From: Pedobacter sp. R20-19
GTDB taxonomy: Bacteria > Bacteroidota > Bacteroidia > Sphingobacteriales > Sphingobacteriaceae
Assembly: GCF_000708265.2 (NCBI RefSeq)
Contig: NZ_JCKI01000011.1
Location: 1 to 39,770, forward strand
Length of the DNA stretch: 39,770 nt
Direction: 5' to 3'
Part shown: positions 9,177 to 15,527 of the stretch, piece after piece
Layout of the letters: each line of letters begins with the position of its first letter
Position numbering within the stretch: the first letter of the stretch is position 1
The notes under the pieces: generated by a model
Databases searched by the model: none
What the model saw: only the letters and a program-made list of their open reading frames with translations
Told to the model about the DNA's origin: nothing
Translations under genes and position numbers: made by a program

Positions 9177-10142
9177 ATGAATAATGAAATCCGAATGGCA
9201 CAGGCCTTGCCCACATCATTAGAAAATGAAGTATTCGATTTACGGGATGAAGCCCTGGCATTTCTCGATGAAAATCAGATTGATCAGGCATTAGTAAAAA
9301 TAACCAAGGCCTGGGAATTGCTCCCTGAATCCAAATTTAATACTTCCTGTTCTTACTTAATTTTATGTGATCTAGCTGGGATGTTAAACCAGGCCGGGAA
9401 AAACCAGGAAGCGAAAGTTATTTTAGAAGCCTGGATCCACGATTTAAAAACCAGCGGTTATAAAATTTACGAAACTATACCTTTCATCCTGCTTGGCGAA
9501 ACTTTTCTGTATTTGAAAGAATCAGAGTTGGCCATAGCAGCATTTAAAGAAGCTGTGCATTACGGAGCAGGTAAGAGGGATTTTAGTGAATATCCGGATT
9601 TGTATTTGGAAATTGCAAAGGGGAAAGTAACCGATCTGGAAGAGATACAAAGATTGTTTGATAAGGAAACATCGCAGCGTTTATCATTATCTTCAAAAGA
9701 AAAAGTAATTGGATTATCAGAAGAATTGTCCGTACAGATCGAATCATTGAGCGAAGAAGGGAATGTGTATTTTGAAGATGAGGCCTATGAGAACGCGATT
9801 CTTGTCTGGAAAAGGGCGCTGGATCTGATTCCCAAACCTCAGCATACTTTTGCCGAAAGTTTGTGGCTGGAATCTTCTATCGGTGATGCTTATTTCATGC
9901 AGAAAAAATATGATGAAGCCAGATTTCACTTTAACAACGCTATGGATAACATTGAAGAAATCGCCTTAAAAAATCCATTTATTTTATTGAGAACAGGGCA
10001 ATTGCATTTTGAAGCGGGAACATTTGACGAAGCCAAAGAGTTTTTATTGCGTGCCTATATGTTGGAGGGTGAAGAGATTTTCGAAGACAGCGATGGAAAA
10101 TATTTTGAGTTTCTAAAAGAAAATGTAAAGTTGGAATCGTAG
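9177..10142 (+). CDS. Tetratricopeptide-repeat protein
   Basis: The 321-residue cytoplasmic protein is all helical. It contains TPR-like helix pairs in two blocks: about 20-150 (for example ALAFLDENQIDQALVKITKA) and about 190-310 (GNVYFEDEAYENAILVWKRA, GDAYFMQKKYDEARFHFNNA, GQLHFEAGTFDEAKEFLLRA). The two halves look like an internal duplication separated by a Ser/Glu-rich linker. Such proteins hold partners together; no enzymatic site is visible. The ATG at 9177 is used; a second Met six codons later is possible. It is followed by the tRNA locus on the other strand. Confidence 0.75.
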   Translation: MNNEIRMAQALPTSLENEVFDLRDEALAFLDENQIDQALVKITKAWELLPESKFNTSCSYLILCDLAGMLNQAGKNQEAKVILEAWIHDLKTSGYKIYETIPFILLGETFLYLKESELAIAAFKEAVHYGAGKRDFSEYPDLYLEIAKGKVTDLEEIQRLFDKETSQRLSLSSKEKVIGLSEELSVQIESLSEEGNVYFEDEAYENAILVWKRALDLIPKPQHTFAESLWLESSIGDAYFMQKKYDEARFHFNNAMDNIEEIALKNPFILLRTGQLHFEAGTFDEAKEFLLRAYMLEGEEIFEDSDGKYFEFLKENVKLES

Positions 10143-10233
10143 TGGAATTCTATTGTATGTAGATAGGATTTTATAGACCAAAATATGCGATATTCTTAAA
10201 ATAATAATTTCGAGGAAAAACTCTTTGCAAGAC

Positions 10234-10260
10234 AAAAGCCCTGATTTTCATCAAGGCTTT
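10234..10260 (-). terminator. Terminator of the first tRNA-Gly/tRNA-Leu unit
   Basis: Read on the minus strand, AAAGCCTTGAT and ATCAGGGCTTT form a stem around GAAA, followed by a short T-run. It lies 20 bases downstream of tRNA-Leu. A similar sequence stands beside the tRNA-Leu remnant at 11601. The stem beside the second tRNA locus differs. Confidence 0.75.
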
Positions 10261-10280
10261 CATTTCGATTTTTTTTGAAG

Positions 10281-10364
10281 TACTCGGGGCGGGAATCGAA
10301 CCCGCACGCCTTTGAAAGCACAGGATTTTAAGTCCTGCGTGTCTACCAGTTCCACCACCCGAGC
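10281..10364 (-). tRNA. tRNA-Leu (anticodon TAA), copy 1
   Basis: On the minus strand the gene starts GCTCGGGTGGTGGAACTGG and ends with the CCCGAGT acceptor strand and discriminator A. The anticodon loop CTTAAAA gives TAA. It has the long variable arm typical of tRNA-Leu and a GGTTCGATTCC T-arm. The first acceptor pair is G-U, and no CCA is encoded. It lies 72 bases downstream of tRNA-Gly in one transcript. A copy with the same sequence is at 22994-23077. Confidence 0.95.
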
Positions 10365-10436
10365 ATTAGCCTGTTCCGAAATCCTTCGGTAAGTTAACCT
10401 TTTAAAATAAATGCCTCCTGGTTAGAAGGCATTTAG

Positions 10437-10509
<73 letters not shown>

Positions 10510-10545
10510 ATCATGAATACAATCGCTGTATTCCCTTTGGGGTTG

Positions 10546-10577
10546 CAAATATAGGAATATAAATATCAGATGCAAAA
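10546..10577 (-). promoter_or_regulatory. Bacteroidota-type promoter of tRNA unit 1
   Basis: On the minus strand TTTTG is followed after 19 bases by TATATTTG, an exact match to the TAnnTTTG -7 box and TTTG -33 box of Bacteroidota housekeeping promoters. It lies just upstream of tRNA-Gly. Confidence 0.8.
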
Positions 10578-10679
10578 CTAATTTAAAAATTATTTTAGAT
10601 TCCTTAATGAAGATGTTTCCGCAGGGCAGCTCGTTTTAGGAAAAATATTCAGATGAATAATTAATCTAGTGTAATCTGT

Positions 10680-11279
10680 CTATCCTTTTTTAACCATTTG
10701 TGCTTTCGCTTTTTCAAATAACTGCGCACACCAATCCTGATATTTATAAAATGTTTTCTCCGTATATTTTGATAAATACACCGCAGGGAAGATCATTTTT
10801 TTCTTGATGGAAGGGATTGGAATTAATTTCATTTTATTATTATCAAAGTAATTCCAGTTACCAATATAATCATGGGTTAAAAGGTTAACACTTGATTCTC
10901 CGCTGCCATCATTGCTGGCTGATCCAAATTCATACCGGCTCATCCCAATTAATTGCACCTGCTTTTCCTTTGGATTGTACCTAAACTGGCAGGTATAACC
11001 GGCACGCATCCAGTTATTATAATACTCAAAGCCGCTCTTTGTTTTTCGGATACCAGATGAGGAGGGGTCGAGTTCCAGTTCCTGGCTTCGGATTGATTTG
11101 AATTTCTGCGTGGAGAGTTTGCAGATGATCACTGAGTTTTGTCGATCAATACTAATCAAATCTTTAATCAAATCATGATCTAAGTCTGTGTATAAAGTAT
11201 CTGAACGATTTTCTTGTGCAGATGCAGATAAGGATATACTAAACAAACCAATCAGCATCAATAAGCTTATGTTTTTCAT
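10680..11279 (-). CDS. Exported protein of unknown function
   Basis: The product has about 199 residues when started at the ATG at 11279. The frame is open to a TTG at 11306, but MKNISLLMLIGLFSISLSAS followed by AQE is a good Sec signal peptide and fixes the start. The mature part opens with a DTLYTDLDHDLIKDLISID segment that resembles a single FG-GAP/calcium-loop-like Asp motif. It is otherwise a mixed basic protein with a YGS/YEFGSASNDGSGESSV patch. I do not recognise a family. It sits alone just inside the block bracketed by the tRNA duplication. Confidence 0.65.
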   Translation of the reverse strand: MKNISLLMLIGLFSISLSASAQENRSDTLYTDLDHDLIKDLISIDRQNSVIICKLSTQKFKSIRSQELELDPSSSGIRKTKSGFEYYNNWMRAGYTCQFRYNPKEKQVQLIGMSRYEFGSASNDGSGESSVNLLTHDYIGNWNYFDNNKMKLIPIPSIKKKMIFPAVYLSKYTEKTFYKYQDWCAQLFEKAKAQMVKKG

Positions 11280-11600
11280 TTTTATGAATCGTTTATTTCT
11301 GATCAATTATGGCAGAATAGATCAGCCATCTTTCATTCTATACCTGAAATATAATTTATTCTTTTCGAAGAAACTGTCTAAATTTCATAAATAAGGATCA
11401 ACTTGCGAAGTTTTGGTGGCCATTGTTGGGGGAAATACTTCGAAAGTTTGTGGTATTATCATCAAAACTGACGAAATTCTTCAGCGCACTGGCTTTGGAA
11501 ATTTCGTTAGTTGATTAAATTATAATTTTAGACTGCTTCTAAGATAAATTTTAATTCTTTTCTGCGCAAATTTGAATATGATCTTTCTGGCTTAAACTGA

Positions 11601-11690
11601 AAAAGCCCTGATTTTCATGAAGGCTTTAATCTCGGTTTTTTTTGAAGTACTGGGGGCGGGAATCGAACCCGCACACCTTTGAAAGCACAG
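11601..11690 (-). pseudogene. Decayed tRNA-Leu 3' end with its terminator
   Basis: The stretch repeats, with a few changes, the terminator stem plus the 3' half of tRNA-Leu seen at 10234-10330: AAAAGCCCTGATTTTCAT, then GAAGTACT, GGGGCGGGAATCGAACCCGC and the variable-arm region to GAAAGCACAG at 11690. Beyond that the anticodon arm and 5' half are unrecognisable apart from a GTGTCT patch at 11710. It cannot fold into a tRNA. It is closest to copy 1. It looks like a relic of an attachment site or of an earlier tRNA duplication. Confidence 0.7.
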
Positions 11691-11785
11691 TATTAACCTA
11701 CTGGTTGGTGTCTCACCTCAGTTGTTCGGAAGATTATGATTTAGTCAATTTGAAAACTGCTGCAAAATGGTTAACCACCCCTGCA

Positions 11786-11802
11786 CCTCCTAAATTAGGA
11801 GG
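11786..11802. repeat. Short dispersed-type palindrome
   Basis: CCTCCTAAATTAGGAGG is nearly a perfect palindrome, preceded by CCACCCCTGCA and followed by GGAGTTCCC. I recall such CCTCCT-AATT-AGGAGG units between genes in many Bacteroidota. No function is assigned. Confidence 0.5.
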
Positions 11803-11926
11803 GGAGTTCCCTTCATGACTGTATCATGTAAACTATCATCTTATCTTGTTACCAAAAATAAACCTGATCTCAAATAGCGCATAAAACAATATGCTATCAT
11901 ATACGAAGCAAAAGCTAAGCATGAGT

Positions 11927-11974
11927 GGGTTAAAGGTGGGGTAGATGTGGGGTAAACGTGGGGTGGAGGCGGGG
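11927..11974 (+). repeat. G-rich 11-bp tandem repeat, potential G-quadruplex
   Basis: Four GGGG runs occur at 11938-11941, 11949-11952, 11960-11963 and 11971-11974. Each is separated by exactly seven bases (TAGATGT, TAAACGT, TGGAGGC). A degenerate fifth unit with GGG begins at 11927. The period is a strict 11 bp. Four equal G-runs with equal loops fit the intramolecular G-quadruplex rule. The repeat lies in a gene-free stretch, about 90 bp before a short gene relic. Confidence 0.75.
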
Positions 11975-12060
11975 TAAAGAAGTCAATTTTTGACAAAGAG
12001 CGGGGGAAATGCTATATTCAATTGATCATTCCTTTGCTTACGCTAATATACTCAATTATT

Positions 12061-12147
12061 ATGGCAACATTAAATGGAATGATCAGTTTTCCTGGTAAAC
12101 TGGGCGACTTTGTTTTTTACAACGGGGATAAACAAAAGTGGGAATAA
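12061..12147 (+). pseudogene. Remnant of a short Bacteroidota hypothetical gene
   Basis: An ATG at 12061 opens 28 codons (MATLNGMISFPGKLGDFVFY and eight more) before a TAA. The M-A-x-x-N-G-x-I-x-x-x-G-K-x-G-D-x-x-F-Y start resembles, from memory, the N-terminus of small Bacteroidota proteins often found near phage-like genes. In-frame reading continues after the stop without a clear match. It is probably a relic; function unknown. Confidence 0.3.
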
Positions 12148-12278
12148 CAGGATGGGATCACGCTCTATAAAGGACACCAATGTGGGTAACATTCTTATTG
12201 ATTTTAACGATATATCTTGGATGCTCTACTAATTATTTTGTAATTTACTTTTCAGTATGAACCTTAAACCAAATATAA

Positions 12279-13610
12279 ATGCTAAACCGTAGAAAATTCC
12301 TCAACTACGCTGCAACCGCAGTGGGAACCACTGCCATGCTTTCTGCTTTAGACAATCCTGCCTATGCTCTTTTTAATAAGACTATTGGCGCAAACGACCA
12401 AATCAATATTGGTGTAATAGGAATCAAAGGCATGGGATGGTCTGACCTCAAAGCGGCCCTCAAAGTACCGGGCGTAAACCTGATCGCCCTGTGTGACAGT
12501 GATGCCAATGTGCTTGATGAAAGGATGGCCGAATTAAAGTCGATGAATGTTGACGCTGCAAAAGTAAAAAGATATAAAGATTATCGTGCGCTACTCGATA
12601 ATAAAGATGTTGATGCCGTAATTATCGGGACACCTGATCATTGGCATGCCTTGATGATGATTCATGCCGTACAGGCTGGTAAAGATGTATATGTTGAAAA
12701 GCCGGTTGGCAACTCTATTGTTGAATGCAGTACCATGGTTAAAGCGCAGGAAAAATACAATAAGGTTGTACAGGCGGGTCAATGGCAGCGCAGTCAGCAA
12801 CATTTTAAAGATGCTGTTGATTTTGTAAAGAGCGGCCAGCTGGGAAATATCAGAACGGTGAAAGTATGGTGTTACCAGGGCTGGATGAAACCTGCTCCGG
12901 TAGTACCGGATACCTTACCGCCTGCAGGCGTTGATTATGCCATGTGGCTTGGTCCGGCGAATAAAAGAGCATTCAATGCGAGCAGATATCACTTCAATTT
13001 CCGCTGGTTCTGGGATTATGCCGGTGGGTTAATGACCGACTGGGGCGTGCATTTATTGGATTATGGCTTGCTGGGTATGAATTCTCCTGTACCCAAAACG
13101 ATATCTGCATTAGGTGGCCGCTTTGCTTATCCTGATCTGTATGAAGAAACTCCTGATACGCTGACTACCTTATATGAGTTTGACAAGTTCAATATGGTAT
13201 GGGATTCTGCTATGGGCATCGATAACGGCTCTTATAACCGCGACCATGGGATTGCCTATATTGGTAACAACGGCACGCTGATCCTCAACAGGCAGGGCTG
13301 GGAAGTTATTGAAGAAAAGCAAAGTGGGAATAAAGTGAGCAAACCCTTTGTTAAATCATCAGATAATGGACTGAACAATCATATGGTCAATTTCTTTAGT
13401 GTGGTGAGATCCAGAAAAAAAGAAGAACTGAACTGCTCTATACAGGATGCGGCGCATGTAGCTACCGTTGCCCAAATGGGAAATCTTGCCTTCAGAAGCG
13501 GACAAAAATTATCATGGGACCATGCCAAACATCAGTTTACAGATAAACAGATCAACGATAAATACCTGTTGGCCCCTTATCACAACGGTTACAGCTTACC
13601 CAAAGTTTGA
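12279..13610 (+). CDS. Gfo/Idh/MocA-family oxidoreductase, exported by a Tat signal
   Basis: The 443-residue product starts with a twin-arginine signal (NRRKFLNYAATAVGTTAM, cut near AYA). The N-terminal Rossmann fold shows INIGVIGIKGMGWSDL and a typical VIIGTPDHWHALM segment. The conserved cofactor and catalytic Lys motif is VEKPVGNS at about residue 140. The C-terminal domain has the W-x-W-D-Y-A-G-G-x-x-x-D-W-G-x-H pattern typical of periplasmic sugar-processing members. It would act on a sugar or sugar acid with a tightly bound NAD(P). It is a lone gene closed by a strong terminator, so its pathway cannot be inferred from neighbours. Confidence 0.92.
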   Translation: MLNRRKFLNYAATAVGTTAMLSALDNPAYALFNKTIGANDQINIGVIGIKGMGWSDLKAALKVPGVNLIALCDSDANVLDERMAELKSMNVDAAKVKRYKDYRALLDNKDVDAVIIGTPDHWHALMMIHAVQAGKDVYVEKPVGNSIVECSTMVKAQEKYNKVVQAGQWQRSQQHFKDAVDFVKSGQLGNIRTVKVWCYQGWMKPAPVVPDTLPPAGVDYAMWLGPANKRAFNASRYHFNFRWFWDYAGGLMTDWGVHLLDYGLLGMNSPVPKTISALGGRFAYPDLYEETPDTLTTLYEFDKFNMVWDSAMGIDNGSYNRDHGIAYIGNNGTLILNRQGWEVIEEKQSGNKVSKPFVKSSDNGLNNHMVNFFSVVRSRKKEELNCSIQDAAHVATVAQMGNLAFRSGQKLSWDHAKHQFTDKQINDKYLLAPYHNGYSLPKV

Positions 13611-13635
13611 TCTGACTAACTTATTGCTATAAAAA

Positions 13636-13665
13636 AAGGAAACAACCTATTAAAGTTGTTTCCTT
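13636..13665 (+). terminator. Intrinsic terminator after the Gfo/Idh/MocA gene
   Basis: AAGGAAACAAC (13636-13646) pairs perfectly with GTTGTTTCCTT (13655-13665) around an eight-base loop, 25 bases after the stop. The upstream A-run makes it a bidirectional candidate. Confidence 0.85.
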
Positions 13666-14142
13666 AAGTACTCCAAACGTACTAAGGTCGAACTAGTTTA
13701 GGGAAGATTTAGTTGAAATTGCTCTTATACCGCTAAATGAGACAGAAACATGAGATGTTAGCTATTTTGAATGAAATAGATGAAGTAAAGGATTATGAGT
13801 CTTCTAGCCTAACCGTCCTTATATGAGGCAAAATGTGCTTTTCTGACTTACAGAATCAATTTACGAACTATTTTTTAAACCTCAAAATTTTGCTCCTTTA
13901 CGTATTTGTTACGGTTTTTATCAAGAACAACATCTACGTAGAATGCAATCCTTGTTATGCCCTTTTAATACAATATAACCTAATTTATTTGTACCCTTTA
14001 TACAGATCGCTAAATGGAAACTTATCTACATAAGATTTAATAAAAACCAGACTTGTTAAAAAGATATTGGAACTTGGGACAGAACTCGAAAAGCAGGTAG
14101 CTTGAGATAACACTCGAAGGGTTTACTACAAGGGACAGATAG
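13666..14142. other. Gene-free stretch downstream of the five-gene operon
   Basis: No convincing gene is seen here. An open frame at 13833-14033 is Leu/Tyr/Asn-rich with no family likeness and is probably chance. The stretch holds one of the two diverged direct repeats (13758-13922). No clear terminator for the minus-strand operon ending at 14143 was found. Confidence 0.6.
13758..13922. repeat. Diverged direct repeat, left copy, flanking the five-gene operon
   Basis: The start (GTTAGCTATTTTGA, then GATGAAGTAAAGGATTATGA and GTCTTCTAGC at 13799-13808) and the end (CCTTTACGTATTTGTTACGG at 13895-13914, then TTTT) match 20505-20666 in the same order, orientation and near-equal spacing. The middle is more diverged but shares ATGTGCTTTT versus ATATGCTTTT. 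Inference: ends of a mobile or duplicated block. Confidence 0.6.
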
Positions 14143-14802
14143 TCAGAAAAGTTTCATTTCGGCCCTTGTCTCGAACAAAAGCTCCGCTATACTAATCCTT
14201 TTTTCGATGCTTTTATCAAGCAATATTTTATTTATTTTTTGATTGAGGAAGTATAGGAGATAGGTGTACAATTCCGGAAAAAGGATTGTGCCGTTTACTA
14301 ATAGCTTTATTGCTTGAGCTACACTGGCCGCGAAACACTCATTGAAAATATCAATATCTGGTGTGTCAATGTCGCGGTAAACACCGGTGATAAATTCGGC
14401 TTCACTGTTTGCCTCGTCCTTTGAGCTAATTATATTACCAAATCCAATTGCATTCTTAAAGGAATTTTGTTTGTTAAGGAAATCTGCCGAATTACAGGAC
14501 ACTAGTAAAACATCGTGGCCATTGAAAAGCTTTCTAGTAGAGTCAAGGGTTAGAAAGATAGCTTTCCCACCACTTGGAGAATCACAGCTACCAAAAAGGC
14601 TGCCATGAGAGCCATGTCCTAAAAAAATAATTAACGCAGTTCCCTGATATCCCGCAATTGTATCAATAAGCGCAGCGTGACTCGCTTGGTTTGCCGGGAT
14701 AGTGGAATAATGCTTGTCAATTTCCGCGCCGATTACTGAAAGGAAAGAAGTGCTCGTGTCGTCGGGGTGAATGCAAATTATATGGGAATAATTGTCATTC
14801 AT
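14143..14802 (-). CDS. Small CHAT/caspase-like cysteine protease, candidate effector
   Basis: The 219-residue protein shows the two signature segments of clan CD proteases. TALIIFLGHGSHG carries a Gly-His-Gly at H63 after a hydrophobic strand, and DVLLVSCNSADF carries a Cys at C103 after a second hydrophobic strand. The H-then-C order about 40 residues apart fits CHAT and caspase-like folds. The N-terminus (HIICIHPDD) looks like the first strand of the same fold. The C-terminal ~70 residues are helical. There is no signal peptide, so it is cytoplasmic. It is the last gene of the five-gene operon; its ATG overlaps the preceding TAA by one base, so translation is coupled. Clan CD proteases are known effectors in several bacterial immune systems. 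The role here is inferred; the target is unknown. Confidence 0.7.
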   Translation of the reverse strand: MNDNYSHIICIHPDDTSTSFLSVIGAEIDKHYSTIPANQASHAALIDTIAGYQGTALIIFLGHGSHGSLFGSCDSPSGGKAIFLTLDSTRKLFNGHDVLLVSCNSADFLNKQNSFKNAIGFGNIISSKDEANSEAEFITGVYRDIDTPDIDIFNECFAASVAQAIKLLVNGTILFPELYTYLLYFLNQKINKILLDKSIEKRISIAELLFETRAEMKLF

Positions 14803-15527
14803 TAATTGATTTCAGTATAGTGAGCAATAGCTAACTCGGTAAATTCTTGGATAAATCTTTGACTATTCATATCGTTTGCCTCTATCAACTGGACTATCGC
14901 ATCCAGCGTCTTACCGTCGTAAATGGAGTTCCCTGTCTTCAATGTGGTTTTTCCAAATTTCTGGAATGAACTTACCAGGATATCCTTGACATCGACCTCC
15001 GATTTAATTATCTTGATAATAGCATCAGTGTAGGAGTCTTCAGTTCTACCACTAAAAACAATTCTTGCGCTCATTAGGTGCTTAAGGATTTCAATGGAGT
15101 TAATATCATATTGCCCAGACTTCATATTTTCTGCCACCTGGGTTTGGATTTTTTCCAGCAAGTGCTTAGAGGATTCCTCGATTTTACCGGAGTAAAGAAT
15201 AAATGGCGCGTTATACGGCTTCCGTTTTTCAGACAAAAGAATTGAAACAATATCTATTCCTTGTACCTTGAAATCGTCTATTTTAATTAAATTACAATCT
15301 GATGCGACTACGCTGATGCCGAAGCCCTTGGTTTTCTCAAAAACATGATCTAAAAATTCTTGCTTTTTGAAAGTACTGGTGTCTAAGTCAACAAACTCCG
15401 AGGGATCAACCAACCAATAAGTAACATCGTACTCTTTTAAACGGTCAACAATCTTGGTTTTGATGATTGTTTCCTGGTTGGAGTCGTCGTCAAATACTAA
15501 GAAGCAAACTTTCACTTTATTATTCAT
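14802..15527 (-). CDS. Divergent receiver-like protein with a helical C-terminal domain
   Basis: This 241-residue protein reads as a distant response-regulator receiver. Strand 1 ends VCFLVFDDDSN (D13-D15, an acidic pocket). Strand 3 ends FGISVVASDCNL, with D77 as the candidate phospho-acceptor. Strand 4 ends APFILYSGK, with S113 in the Ser/Thr position. The usual Lys of strand 5 is not clear. The last ~100 residues are predicted helical with no DNA-binding motif that I can recognise. The gene is fused by one-base TAATG overlaps to the ATPase/kinase gene before it and to the protease gene after it. That suggests it carries a signal from one to the other. It could instead be a non-phosphorylated pseudo-receiver. 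Confidence 0.5.
   Translation of the reverse strand: MNNKVKVCFLVFDDDSNQETIIKTKIVDRLKEYDVTYWLVDPSEFVDLDTSTFKKQEFLDHVFEKTKGFGISVVASDCNLIKIDDFKVQGIDIVSILLSEKRKPYNAPFILYSGKIEESSKHLLEKIQTQVAENMKSGQYDINSIEILKHLMSARIVFSGRTEDSYTDAIIKIIKSEVDVKDILVSSFQKFGKTTLKTGNSIYDGKTLDAIVQLIEANDMNSQRFIQEFTELAIAHYTEIN

Noticed and set aside
13833..14033. 66-codon open frame (plus)
   Set aside because: Its composition follows AT-rich DNA, it has no family likeness or upstream signal, and it overlaps the diverged direct repeat.
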